A stretch of DNA of 64,000 nucleotides, taken from the NCBI GenBank assembly GCA_017477935.1, contig JAFVIC010000003.1, positions 1 to 64,000 on the forward strand, written 5' to 3'. The notes below the pieces were generated by a model that worked only from the letters and a program-made list of their open reading frames with translations, was not told the origin of the DNA and did not search any database. Both the position numbers and the translations under genes were made by a program. This document shows positions 35,265 to 43,978 of the stretch, one piece after another. Each line of letters begins with the position of its first letter. The first letter of the stretch is position 1. The stretch comes from Akkermansia sp. (GTDB lineage: Bacteria > Verrucomicrobiota > Verrucomicrobiia > Verrucomicrobiales > Akkermansiaceae).

Positions 35265-37445
35265 ATGACACCCCCCACCACAGAGGGAAACGCCAACATA
35301 CCGGCAAGCCCCACGCTGGTTGTCCCCAATCGGGTCAACCTGTCGGTAGTGCATGCTATTGAGGCTGCACTGGGCGGGCGTGACCGCGTGTCCTGGATGG
35401 TGGAAAACACCCTGCGACCCGATGCCGAGGTCATGATGTACCTGTCGCAGACCCGCGCTGCGGGGTTCCTGTGCTCCATCGACCGCTCCACACCGGATGA
35501 CCTGGTGAAGCTCGTGCGCGATCGCCAGGTACAGGGACGCCACGTAGTGCTACTGAGTGGTCGCCCCGGCAACCAACCGGCCGCCCTTACCGATGTACCC
35601 GGCAAGATTCTGCACTTTGCCGATGGCAGCAAGCTCTCAGCCCTGCCTGTTTATGTGGGGATGTACCGCAACGAGCTGACCGGCGGCATAACCGACAGCG
35701 CTCCCTGCGACCGTACAGTCGTGCAGTTCATGCCCGAGCTCAAAGCCGGCCCGGAGCTGGGGGCCCGCATACGCGGTGCCTGGCTCGAAGCCGCGGCCGA
35801 TTGTGCAGCCGACCACCCGGCTCTGGCTACCACTCTGCCGCACGCCATTATCGACAGCATCACCCGCCACCCCGAGGCCATGGTAATCGATGGTGTTGAC
35901 GACAGCCCGCTGAGCTACCGCCGACTGCTCATATACGCCCTCATCATGGCCGACAAGCTGCACAAGCGCGTCAGCAACCGCCGACTGGGTATCATCTTAC
36001 CCCCCGGCAAATCAGCAGCCATTGCCAACCTGGCCTGCCTGCTGGCCGGCATCACCCCCGTCAACATCGACTACACCATATCGGCCGAGGATTTCCGTTA
36101 CCGTATCGAGCAAACCGGTATTAACCGCTTCATCACCGAAGTACGCTTCACCCACAAGCAGCAGCTCTTCGCCTGGCCGGCCCCGCGCGACCTCATTCAC
36201 ATCGACCGCGAACTGGCTGATGTCAGCACCACAAGCGTCAAAATCCGCGAACTGCTCATCCGACTCGGCAAGACAGAATGGCTCACCGGCCGCCTGCAAA
36301 GCCGCCCCGGCCGACCGGATGACGAAGCCGCACTGCTTTTCACCTCGGGCACGGGTGGCATAGCCAAAGGCTGCCCCTACAGCCACCGCATGCTACTCTC
36401 AGCCGTCATGCAGCTCAGCAGCCGTCTGCCGCTGAGTGCCGGGCAGCGTGTGCTTTCGGCCATGCCGCTCTACCACCCCACCGGCCTGCTCACCGGGCTG
36501 CTGCTCCCGCTGCTGCTGGGGCTCGACATCGTAACCTACCCCGACACACAGACCCCGCGGCGCCTGTGCGAGCTGGCACACAACTACGGTACAGCCCTCA
36601 CAGCCTTCACCCCGGTACAGACAGCTGCCGTGCTGAAAGCCGCCAAGCCCGACACCTTCGCCGCCATGCGCTACTTCCTGACAGCCGGAGAAAAATTGCC
36701 TACCGACCTGGCTGAGCGCGCCGCCGGCGAGCATAAACTCACCCTGTATGAGTGCTACGCCCCGGTAGAGTCCGCCCTGCCGGTAGCCATCAGCGCCCCG
36801 TCACCCGCAGCGGCCCCCGGCACCCCCTACATTATTCCCGCCGGATTACCCGGCACCGTCGGCACCCCCCTGCCCGGTGTTGCCGTGCGTATCAGCGACC
36901 TGAACCGCCCCGAGCAAAGCCTGCCCCCCACCAATACAGGGCTTATCTGGATCAGGGGAGCCACCGTCATACCCGCCTACCTGAAGAACCGGCCCGATGC
37001 TACCACCTGCATACGCGGCAAGTGGTTCTGCACCGGCGATGTCGGCAAACTCAGCGATGAAGGCCTGCTGACCATCAGTGGACGCAAGGCGCGGTTCAGC
37101 AAAATAAACGACACCCTGGTACCCCACGTCGCTGCGGAAGATGCCCTGTACAAAGTGCTGGGACTGCCAACGGATGACGGTGTGCGCCGCCTGGCGATTG
37201 TGGGCGTACCCAACCCGCGCGGAGCGGGCGAAATACTCGTACTGCTCTCCACCGTCCACAAGAACGTGGTACCGCAAGACATCATCACCGCGCGTTACGC
37301 CCTGCTCAACGCCCGTTACCCGGCTGCCTGGGCACCCACCCACATCATGCCCGTGAGCAGCATACCGACCCTGCCCAACGGCAGTCTTGATTACCCGCTC
37401 TGCTACCGCGGCACATGCCGCCAACTGGGAATCCCCACTGACTGA
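35265..37445 (+). CDS. AMP-binding enzyme, acyl-ACP/acyl-CoA ligase type with N-terminal extension
   Basis: 726 aa from ATG 35265. An unrecognised N-terminal region of about 190 residues precedes an ANL adenylation domain. That domain has LLFTSGTGGIAKGCPYSH, the ATP-binding P-loop, PLYHPTGLLTGLLLPLLLG, and a TGDVGKLSDEG-ISGRKARFSK hinge. These resemble the synthetase half of Aas, which reacylates lysophospholipids. The acyltransferase half of Aas (HxxxxD) was not seen. A role in activating fatty acids for lipid recycling is inferred. The next gene, 14 bp on, is a Ser/Thr kinase, so the two are likely co-expressed. Confidence 0.75.
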   Translation: MTPPTTEGNANIPASPTLVVPNRVNLSVVHAIEAALGGRDRVSWMVENTLRPDAEVMMYLSQTRAAGFLCSIDRSTPDDLVKLVRDRQVQGRHVVLLSGRPGNQPAALTDVPGKILHFADGSKLSALPVYVGMYRNELTGGITDSAPCDRTVVQFMPELKAGPELGARIRGAWLEAAADCAADHPALATTLPHAIIDSITRHPEAMVIDGVDDSPLSYRRLLIYALIMADKLHKRVSNRRLGIILPPGKSAAIANLACLLAGITPVNIDYTISAEDFRYRIEQTGINRFITEVRFTHKQQLFAWPAPRDLIHIDRELADVSTTSVKIRELLIRLGKTEWLTGRLQSRPGRPDDEAALLFTSGTGGIAKGCPYSHRMLLSAVMQLSSRLPLSAGQRVLSAMPLYHPTGLLTGLLLPLLLGLDIVTYPDTQTPRRLCELAHNYGTALTAFTPVQTAAVLKAAKPDTFAAMRYFLTAGEKLPTDLAERAAGEHKLTLYECYAPVESALPVAISAPSPAAAPGTPYIIPAGLPGTVGTPLPGVAVRISDLNRPEQSLPPTNTGLIWIRGATVIPAYLKNRPDATTCIRGKWFCTGDVGKLSDEGLLTISGRKARFSKINDTLVPHVAAEDALYKVLGLPTDDGVRRLAIVGVPNPRGAGEILVLLSTVHKNVVPQDIITARYALLNARYPAAWAPTHIMPVSSIPTLPNGSLDYPLCYRGTCRQLGIPTD

Positions 37446-37459
37446 GCCCCGGCCACACC

Positions 37460-38368
37460 ATGAACCAGGCCCACGATATCGACCTCTGCCCCGCGCCGAA
37501 AGAGCTGCCCGATAACTATGTTATCAGCAACTATCGGCTCCTGCGTCACATCGGCTCAGGAGGATTCGGGGTCGGCTACCTCGCGGTAGATGAACTGCTC
37601 AATCGCACAGTCGTTATCAAAGAGCACTTCCCCCACCACCTCTGCCAGCGCAGCGCCGCCACGCTCGACCTCGAACCCACCCCAGGGGCCGATACGGAGG
37701 AATACCGCTGGGCACTCGCTAACTTTCTGCGCGAGGTGCGCCTGCTGGCCACACTCGACCACCCGCACATCGTGCGCGTATTCACCTTTTTCGAGGCTCA
37801 CAACACCGCCTATTACGTTACGGAGCATATAGACGGCCCCAGCCTGGCCGATGTAGCGGCCGAGTACCGCCAACACCTCGGCCACATACCCCAGCCCCCC
37901 CTTTACGGCCTGATGGTACGCATGCTCGACGCCCTCGACTACCTGCACACGCGCAGCATACTGCACCTCGATATCAAGCCCGACAACATACTCATCACCC
38001 GCAACGGCTGCCCCGTGCTCATCGATTTCGGAGCCGCACGCAGCCTGGGGGAGCACACCACGGCCGCCATCGTCGAAACCCCCGGTTACAGCCCGCACGA
38101 ACAGGGCACGCCCGATGGAAAACTCTGCCCCGCCACCGACCTCTACGCCTTTGCCGCCACGCTCTACTACACTATCACCGGGCAGGCACCGCCACCCGGG
38201 CGACAGCGCAAACTTTACGACACCCTGCCCCCGCTGAGCAGCATTCGCAAGTTAAGCTCCTATTACCACCCCAAACTACTCGCCGGTATCGACAAAGCCC
38301 TCTCCCCGGCCATCGAAAACCGCTACGCTTCGGCTGCCGAATGGCTCGCCGACCTGCGCCCCGAATAA
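37460..38368 (+). CDS. Soluble Ser/Thr protein kinase, catalytic domain only
   Basis: 302 aa, almost entirely kinase domain with no transmembrane segment. Glycine loop GSGGFG at 32-37, ATP lysine Lys54 (VVIKEHFP), catalytic loop HLDIKPDN with Asp171, and DFGAARS with Asp189. The usual HRD arginine is Leu170, so activation-loop control is probably of the non-RD kind. The activation segment ends in TPGYSPHEQ. KEHFP is shared with the kinase at 45667 (KENFP), marking one local kinase family. Substrates unknown. It is paired with the acyl-AMP ligase gene. Confidence 0.88.
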   Translation: MNQAHDIDLCPAPKELPDNYVISNYRLLRHIGSGGFGVGYLAVDELLNRTVVIKEHFPHHLCQRSAATLDLEPTPGADTEEYRWALANFLREVRLLATLDHPHIVRVFTFFEAHNTAYYVTEHIDGPSLADVAAEYRQHLGHIPQPPLYGLMVRMLDALDYLHTRSILHLDIKPDNILITRNGCPVLIDFGAARSLGEHTTAAIVETPGYSPHEQGTPDGKLCPATDLYAFAATLYYTITGQAPPPGRQRKLYDTLPPLSSIRKLSSYYHPKLLAGIDKALSPAIENRYASAAEWLADLRPE

Positions 38369-38448
38369 AATTCAAGCCCTTTGGCTGACGGGGATCATGT
38401 TTTGACGCAGCGCCGCCATTTTGATTTCTTACCCCAAGAACCGCAAAA

Positions 38449-38967
38449 CTATAACTTATTCGGCTCATTGCTGTACGCCCGGCGAGCAGCCAGACCTGCC
38501 AAAGCCAGCAGGGAAAGCGTGGCCGTGGTGGGCTCAGGAACTACGGTCATCGTTTTCACATAAGTAGAGAAAGCGACATCATTGCCGGCAAGTGAGCTCA
38601 GGTCATAAACATTACCATATGAGGCGTAATTGTCACCGCCGTTTGTATAAACGACGGATGCCCCGAGATTGTTGTTTGACGTGCCGGAGCGGAGATGAAA
38701 CATCTCTTTATCAGCTTCTAAATTGTGAGTAGCCAAAGTACCCCTTGTCACGTTATACAGATAAGCCGTAGAGCTGACGCTATCGTAAGCAAAACGGAAT
38801 ACATCGCCCTGGCTCAACGTAAGAATATTACCGCCGTTTTCACCAACATGAGTTATACCATCACCCACACCACCATGGTCTTTTGTCCACATAAGAAACG
38901 TTAATCCCTGACGCTCCGTTGCTGTATTGCCAAACGCCCCGCGGTCTGAAGCCTTTTGGTTGAATGC
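38449..38967 (-). pseudogene. PEP-CTERM protein, N-terminus missing
   Basis: The frame is open from 38967 (just after a TAA) to 38449, about 172 codons. The coding-like part begins AFGNTATERQGLTFLMWT and has no signal peptide. The C-terminus has the PEP-CTERM exosortase signal: VPEPTTATLSLLALAGLAAR, then RR. The middle is beta-rich (LTLSQGDVFRFAYDSVSSTA). A true PEP-CTERM protein needs an export signal, so the 5' part has been lost, probably with the IS activity just upstream. Internal ATG at 38892 cannot restore export. Confidence 0.6.
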
Positions 38968-39065
38968 TTACGGTTGTTTACAAAGGTATTGAGGAAAACA
39001 TGAATCGGTTCCATGTCCTGTTTGCCTGTGCAAATCTTGTAATGCGCATGCGAGCCAATCGCTCA

Positions 39066-39236
39066 TTAAGCACCTATTGCAGGATAACTATGCCCACAAA
39101 GCGCAAAAACAGGCGCTAATCTGGGACTTTCGAGAGTTATTGCCTCCTCTTTCGCACATTTTCGGCAAAAAGCCTCAAACTCTTTGAGCTTGGTGTTCCG
39201 ATACCACCGATTAGCGAGAAATGCGAAATCTTGCCT
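39066..39236 (-). other. Coding-like fragment of unknown origin
   Basis: An uninterrupted minus-strand frame of about 57 codons reads RWYRNTKLKEFEAFCRKC and ALCGHSYPAIGA before a TAA. It looks like a protein fragment with Cys pairs, possibly transposase debris, but no family is recognised. The rest of 38968-39250 has no signal. Confidence 0.3.
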
Positions 39237-39250
39237 TGTTCAGCGCTTAC

Positions 39251-39530
39251 TTAGAAAATTCGTAAGTATCCCCCCAGCATTTCCTTGTCTTGCTTCTTCC
39301 AGTCCTTCATCAGATCCAGACTGATTCCATAATATGATGCTATCTGAGCTTGCGACTTGACTCCGAAAAGAGCCTCTCATGCTACCTTTTCCTTAAACTC
39401 GGCGCTATAGCGCCCTCTCTTATGTATCTTTCCGTTTTGCATGTGCGTGTATTGGTTTGATTATACACACGCCCGATGAATTGCACAAGCCAAAGGGGAC
39501 TTAACCCACAGCCTTAAATGCCGGAGACAT
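39251..39530 (-). mobile_element. IS3-type element remnant, orfA side
   Basis: From the ATG at 39442 the frame gives KRGRYSAEFKEKVA, an in-frame TGA, then SQAQIASYYGISLDLMKDWK and a stop at 39251. This is the HTH N-terminus of IS3-family OrfA, matching the copy at 41074-41430. The flank 39443-39530 matches the end of that copy (AAGGGGACTTAA against AAGGGGGCTTAA). OrfB is absent. Confidence 0.65.
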
Positions 39531-39550
39531 TATAATCCGTCATTCCGCGA

Positions 39551-40543
39551 CTATTTTTCTGACGCAGCACCATAATTTCTTAACCTTCTCAATTTATATA
39601 TAACTTTGAGCACTTTAAAAAGAAGCGATTTTGGGGTTCTTTGAAATGCTTTGATAAATAAAATAAGAATGTTCCATATAACGATTCTTTTTGATTTCTT
39701 TGCACCTCTTCTTGCAGCAATTAGAACTACCTTGCAGACACCAGCAATACGCAATAGGCACAACGCATGTCGTTCTGCTGCTGACAATGAATTCTGAGCT
39801 CCTCCTATGTAATTAAAAAAACGCACCGAGTGCCTCAAAATGGATATATAACGTTCTGTATTAAAGTTGCCCTGCTGGACGTGCGAAGTACATGACTCAT
39901 CCCTGCGACAGTACACATAAAGTCCATCCCCAACGAATCCCCCACTCTCTGCATACATCATGTAACGAAATACAAACATGCTGTCTTCTGCGAAAAAAGC
40001 ACCTTTTTCAAACTCTATGCAATTTTTTTTAATAATGCTATTTCGATATAATTTTGCCCAAGAAAAGGGCAATAACTGGTCTAAAAGTTCAGCGGAAACG
40101 TGCTTGTCACCTTCCCAATTGAGAACAGTCTTTGTGGGGGGATGGTGTAATAAAGTCTCTCCATTTTCATTTCCCTCCCAATATCCGCAGGCTGACATGT
40201 CCGATTGATTTGTTTCAAGAGAAGTTACAAGAACATGCAACATATCTTTCAAGATAATATCATCCCCATCCACAAATGTTATGTATTCACCACTGGCTGC
40301 ACGAATTCCAGCATTCCTTGCAGCTGAAACCCCGGCATTTTTTTGATGAATCACTTTAAACCTAGCATCAATTTCCGCATATGTATCAAGTATCTTTCCG
40401 GAATAATCGATAGAGCCGTCGTTAATACAAATACATTCCCAATTACTATATGTTTGAAAAATTACAGAATCAAGACATCTACCTATATACTTTTCGAGAT
40501 TGTATACTGGAATTATAATGCTTACTTTTTTATTAGCTAACAT
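39551..40543 (-). CDS. Family 2 glycosyltransferase
   Basis: 330 aa from ATG 40543, with GGAG 11 nt upstream; a TTG at 40576 is less likely. The GT2 (GT-A) N-terminal domain has VSIIIPVYNLEKYIGRCLDS, CINDGSIDYS and the metal-binding FVDGDD. AGVSAARNAGI is typical of transferases for surface glycans. The C-terminal part is basic and amphipathic. The gene is much richer in A+T than its neighbours and is flanked by related IS3-type remnants, so transfer is likely. No other polysaccharide genes are adjacent. Confidence 0.88.
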   Translation of the reverse strand: MLANKKVSIIIPVYNLEKYIGRCLDSVIFQTYSNWECICINDGSIDYSGKILDTYAEIDARFKVIHQKNAGVSAARNAGIRAASGEYITFVDGDDIILKDMLHVLVTSLETNQSDMSACGYWEGNENGETLLHHPPTKTVLNWEGDKHVSAELLDQLLPFSWAKLYRNSIIKKNCIEFEKGAFFAEDSMFVFRYMMYAESGGFVGDGLYVYCRRDESCTSHVQQGNFNTERYISILRHSVRFFNYIGGAQNSLSAAERHALCLLRIAGVCKVVLIAARRGAKKSKRIVIWNILILFIKAFQRTPKSLLFKVLKVIYKLRRLRNYGAASEK

Positions 40544-40661
40544 ATTGGGGTGCTCTCCGTTTGCAATAATCGACAACTTCGTTTAAACTGGCGCCATTCT
40601 TTCGACACTTAGGAAGCCAATTTAAGCCCCCTCACTTGTGTACATCTGGCGTGTACAATTT

Positions 40662-41070
40662 TTATATCATTCTATGCCCTCTGATGTCAATCCATTTTTG
40701 GCGCGATTTTGTATTGTCGGCCCAGCGCCCTTTGCCGTCCATGCTTATTTTTATGCCCTTCTCGAGAATGGCTTCTTTCCAGTCTCCGGATGTATACTGA
40801 CTTCCCTGATCGGTATTGAAGATTTTGGGGCAGCGCCCACTTTTCAACGCCATGTCTAAGGCTTCAAGGCACAGCCTTACATCCATATGCCGCCCCATGC
40901 TCCAGCCCAGCACAAGGCGGCTCTCCCAATCCATCACTACACAAAGATAGTAGTTGCAACAGTCTAGCTGAATGTAGGTGATATCACTGGTCCATACCTA
41001 ATCAACCTCATTGATTTCCTCATCTTTAAGCAGATATGGTTCCTTTTCTGCTCGGGGATTCGGGGCGCTG
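40662..41070 (-). pseudogene. IS3 orfB (DDE transposase) remnant
   Basis: The frame reads EEINEVD, a TAG (40998-41000), then VWTSDITYIQLD, VVMDWESRLVLGWSM and NTDQGSQYTSGDWKEA, the rve-type DDE pattern of IS3. After GKGRWADN the normal C-terminal part with the catalytic Glu is replaced by unrelated residues and a stop, so the 3' end is deleted. Confidence 0.7.
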
Positions 41071-41073
41071 GTG

Positions 41074-41430
41074 TCACGATGGGGCTACCCCACCCATATC
41101 CAGGAGTTGGCGACGTTGCGCTACAGTCCCAACTTCTTGGCTTTTTTTTGACAGCCAATCCAGTTCGAACTCGCGCTTGCCAAGCAGTCGCTCCAGATTG
41201 GCTATTCGCTCATCTTTTTTCTCCATTTCGCTCTTTCGCCCGCCTCGGCGGAAACATTCGCCAAGCATATCCTTTGCTTGTTTCTTCCAGTCTTTTACTA
41301 AATCGGGACTGATACCGTACTCAGATGCTATCTGAGCATGCGTCTTTGCGCCGGTGAGCGCTTCCAATGCTACCTTTTCCTTGAACTCTGCGGTGTAGCG
41401 ACCTCTCTAGTGTATTTTTTCGTTTTGCGT
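41074..41430 (-). pseudogene. IS3 orfA remnant
   Basis: Compared with the copy at 39251-39442, the start is ACG instead of ATG (41428-41430) and the Lys codon after KIH is TAG. The rest is intact: RGRYTAEFKEKVALEALTG, HTH AQIASEYGISPDLVKDWK and a coiled-coil RIANLERLLGKREFEL. Confidence 0.7.
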
Positions 41431-41669
41431 GTCTATGTGTTGGTTAGATTATACACGCACACGATACTTTGCACAAGCAAAAGGGGGCTTAAACGGGTGT
41501 CTTAAAATTAGGCGCCATTATACCCGTTCCCACGCGCGTTGGTATAAACAAATATTCGACATCAGAAATATCAGATTATTGAAGAAACACGTTGAGGCTT
41601 ACTCATCCACTACCATGTTGGGGCAACCGTCCATTTGCCTGACAGGTATCATTTTTTCAAAAAAAAGGC

Positions 41670-41698
41670 TTTTCAAAAGGAGAGTTTTTTGCTATAGT
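41670..41698 (+). promoter_or_regulatory. Promoter of gdhA
   Basis: TTTTCA (41670-41675), 17 bp, TATAGT (41693-41698). Leader about 60 nt. Confidence 0.45.
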
Positions 41699-41764
41699 GC
41701 GCGCGTCTGACCCGCCGAGAGCAGACGAAAGCCTGCCGGAGCGGAACCCAGACTTACCATATAT

Positions 41765-43123
41765 ATGTCTGATTACACTACACGAGTGCTGGAGCAGGTG
41801 CGCGCCAAAAACGCCGCCGAGCCCGAGTTCCTGCAGGCAGTGCAGGAGGTATTCTCCACCATTACCCCTGTACTCAACGCAAACAAAAAATACGAGGATA
41901 ACTGCATTCTCGAGCGTATCGTAGAGCCTGAGCGCACCATCATTTTCCGCGTGCCCTGGGCAGATGACAACGGTAAGGTACACGTAAACCGTGGTTACCG
42001 TGTGGAGTACAACAGCGCTATCGGCCCGTACAAGGGCGGGCTGCGTTTCCACCCCTCCGTAAACCTGGGTATTCTGAAGTTCCTGGGCTTCGAGCAGATT
42101 TTCAAAAACTCCCTCACCACTCTGCCCATGGGCGGCGGTAAAGGTGGTGCCGACTTCGACCCCAAGGGCAAGAGCAACGCCGAAGTGATGCGTTTCTGCC
42201 AGAGCTTCATGACCGAGCTGCAGCGCCACATCGGCCCCGATACCGACGTACCCGCCGGCGATATCGGCGTGGGTGCCCGTGAAATCGGTTACATGTTCGG
42301 CCAGTACAAGCGCCTGCGCAACGAATTCACCGGCGTGCTGACCGGCAAATCCCTGAACTGGGGCGGCTCACTCATTCGCCCCGAGGCCACCGGCTTCGGT
42401 ACTGTATACTTCGCCCAGAACATGCTCGCCACCAAGGGTGACGACCTGCAGGGCAAGGTGTGCGTGGTTTCCGGCAGCGGCAACGTGGCTCAGTTCCTGG
42501 TGAAGAAACTCAACCAGCTGGGCGCCAAACCCGTGACCATGAGCGATTCCAACGGCTACGTATTCGACCCCGAGGGTATCTCCCTTGAGAAACTCGAGTG
42601 GATTCAGGAGCTCAAGAACGAGCGCCGTGGCCGCATCAAGGAATATGCCGACGCTTTCCCCGGCGTGCAGTACTTCGAAGGTCAGCGCCCCTGGAGCGTG
42701 CCCTGCGACTGCGCCTTCCCCTGCGCCACGCAGAACGAAATCAACGGCGCCGAAGCTGCTACACTCATCAAAAACGGCTGTAAACTCGTAGCCGAAGGCG
42801 CCAACATGCCCACCGACCTCGACGGCATCAACGCCTACCTGCAGGCCAAAATCCTCTACGGCCCCGCCAAGGCTGCCAACGCAGGCGGCGTAGCTACCTC
42901 CGGCCTCGAAATGAGCCAGAACAGCATGCGCCTGAAATGGAGCGCTGAAGAGGTGGACGCCAAGCTCTTCGACATCATGAAGAACATTCACGAGAACGCC
43001 TACAGCCACGCTCGCGAATTCTCCCCCGATTCACAGGGTGACTTCACCAACTACGTGGCCGGTGCCAACATCGCCGGTTTCGTGAAGGTGGCCGACTCCA
43101 TGATTGATCAGGGTCTCGTGTAA
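41765..43123 (+). CDS. gdhA: Glutamate dehydrogenase, NADP type
   Basis: 452 aa, the hexameric 450-residue class. It aminates 2-oxoglutarate with NH4+ and NADPH. The active-site segment is PMGGGKGGADFDPKGK with the catalytic Lys. GYRVEYNSAIGPYKGGLRFHP is split across the preceding strand. PAGDIGVGAREIGYMFGQYK and GSGNVAQFLVKKL (dinucleotide site) follow, with AEGANMPTDLDGI and NAGGVATSGLEMSQNS near the C-terminus. Biased codons imply strong expression. Monocistronic with promoter and terminator. Confidence 0.96.
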   Translation: MSDYTTRVLEQVRAKNAAEPEFLQAVQEVFSTITPVLNANKKYEDNCILERIVEPERTIIFRVPWADDNGKVHVNRGYRVEYNSAIGPYKGGLRFHPSVNLGILKFLGFEQIFKNSLTTLPMGGGKGGADFDPKGKSNAEVMRFCQSFMTELQRHIGPDTDVPAGDIGVGAREIGYMFGQYKRLRNEFTGVLTGKSLNWGGSLIRPEATGFGTVYFAQNMLATKGDDLQGKVCVVSGSGNVAQFLVKKLNQLGAKPVTMSDSNGYVFDPEGISLEKLEWIQELKNERRGRIKEYADAFPGVQYFEGQRPWSVPCDCAFPCATQNEINGAEAATLIKNGCKLVAEGANMPTDLDGINAYLQAKILYGPAKAANAGGVATSGLEMSQNSMRLKWSAEEVDAKLFDIMKNIHENAYSHAREFSPDSQGDFTNYVAGANIAGFVKVADSMIDQGLV

Positions 43124-43144
43124 AAGATTCCCGATTAACCTTTT

Positions 43145-43180
43145 AAAAGCCGCTGTTCTTCACGAACAGCGGCTTTTTTT
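43145..43180 (+). terminator. Terminator of gdhA
   Basis: AAAAGCCGCTGTTC, loop TTCAC, GAACAGCGGCTTTT, then further T; 22 bp after the stop. Confidence 0.85.
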
Positions 43181-43283
43181 CGGCTCACGCAACGAACCGA
43201 CAACGGATGCGGCACTTCCGAATGACAAAATCCGACTTCCCGTGATTTCCAACACGTTTGCGGGGAGTTTTTCCTTATTTGGC

Positions 43284-43312
43284 TTGCCTAAATGGTAGAA
43301 TTGTGTTACAAT
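43284..43312 (+). promoter_or_regulatory. Promoter of the NlpC/P60 lipoprotein gene
   Basis: TTGCCT (43284-43289), 17 bp, TACAAT (43307-43312); 26 nt to the ATG. Confidence 0.6.
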
Positions 43313-43338
43313 ACGCGGGTACCGTTTAGACTCACTGT

Positions 43339-43872
43339 ATGAGATATATATCAGCACTACTGCTTTCTGTGATGCTGCTTTTGCTGGGCGGTTGCGCCCA
43401 ACAGCAACAGCTGCAGCAGAACGCATATACGCCGCGTTACGTGTTCCGCAAGGGTTACACGGCCTACGTGCTGCGTAATGGTAGGGCCGTAGCACCCCAG
43501 CATGCCCCGGCGCGCATTAAGCGCGTTATTGCCGCAGGTAACAAGATTATCAACAAGCCGTACCGCCGAGGTGGCGGTCACGGGCGCCACCACGACACCG
43601 CCTACGATTGCTCCGGCTCCACGGCATTTATACTGCGCGAGGCCGGCATGCTCAAGCCGGGCGTACACCCCACCAGCCACACCTTCCTGAAGTGGGGTCG
43701 CCCCGGATTCGGCAAATGGCTCACCGTATACACCAAGCGCGGGCACGTGTTTGTGATGGTAGCCGGTATACGTTTCGACACCTCGGGCAGCGGTCGCGGC
43801 GTAGGTCCCCGCTGGTACACCAAGCCGCGTCGCTGCGGTGGCTTCTACGTGCGCCACGTACCGGGATATTAA
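43339..43872 (+). CDS. NlpC/P60-like lipoprotein, probable peptidoglycan endopeptidase
   Basis: 177 aa. Lipoprotein signal with lipobox LLGGC (Cys19). A basic, Gln-rich linker leads to an NlpC/P60-type domain: the catalytic Cys91 in AYDCSGSTAFILREAG and probable His136 in KRGHVFVMVAG. The family cuts gamma-Glu-DAP bonds in stem peptides. A third polar residue is not obvious. Its position near two L,D-transpeptidases fits cell-wall remodelling. It may share a transcript with the genes after 43979. Confidence 0.8.
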   Translation: MRYISALLLSVMLLLLGGCAQQQQLQQNAYTPRYVFRKGYTAYVLRNGRAVAPQHAPARIKRVIAAGNKIINKPYRRGGGHGRHHDTAYDCSGSTAFILREAGMLKPGVHPTSHTFLKWGRPGFGKWLTVYTKRGHVFVMVAGIRFDTSGSGRGVGPRWYTKPRRCGGFYVRHVPGY

Positions 43873-43887
43873 TTTTCAACGCTGTAC

Positions 43888-43958
43888 ATGACCAATCGCC
43901 CGCGAGGGAGTGTGGGGTATATGCCCACCGTGAGCTCCCGTCAACGGCGGTTGGTCAT
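43888..43958 (+). promoter_or_regulatory. Structured RNA leader candidate
   Basis: Three nested helices lie just upstream of the HTH gene. P1 pairs ATGACCAATCGCC (43888-43900) with GGCGGTTGGTCAT (43946-43958), 13 pairs with one G-U. P2 pairs GGGAG (43906-43910) with CTCCC (43935-43939). P3 is GTGGG/CCCAC around a 7-nt loop (43912-43928). There is no T-run, so it is not a plain terminator. The next ATG is 20 nt on. No known riboswitch class is recognised. Confidence 0.4.
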
Positions 43959-43978
43959 TACAAATTTAAGCATTTGAC

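Larger units (their letters stand above)
40589..41517 (-). mobile_element. IS3-type element, degenerate, both ends present
   Basis: The ends are imperfect inverted repeats: TGGCGCC..GACAC..TTTAAGCCCCCT..CTTGTG at 40589 and its complement ending at 41517. The 929-bp length is shorter than intact IS3 elements (about 1.2-1.5 kb). orfA and orfB are both broken, so it is immobile. The 41518-41764 gap to gdhA holds only the gdhA promoter. Confidence 0.7.

Noticed and set aside
41429..41710. 93-codon plus-strand frame before gdhA
   Set aside because: It spans the IS3 end and the gdhA promoter, so it is not a single evolved gene.
43888..43958. Reading the inverted repeat as a plain terminator of the NlpC gene
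   Set aside because: No T-run follows the closing helix (ATTACAAATTT) and the inner helices would be superfluous. It is kept as a structured-leader candidate instead.
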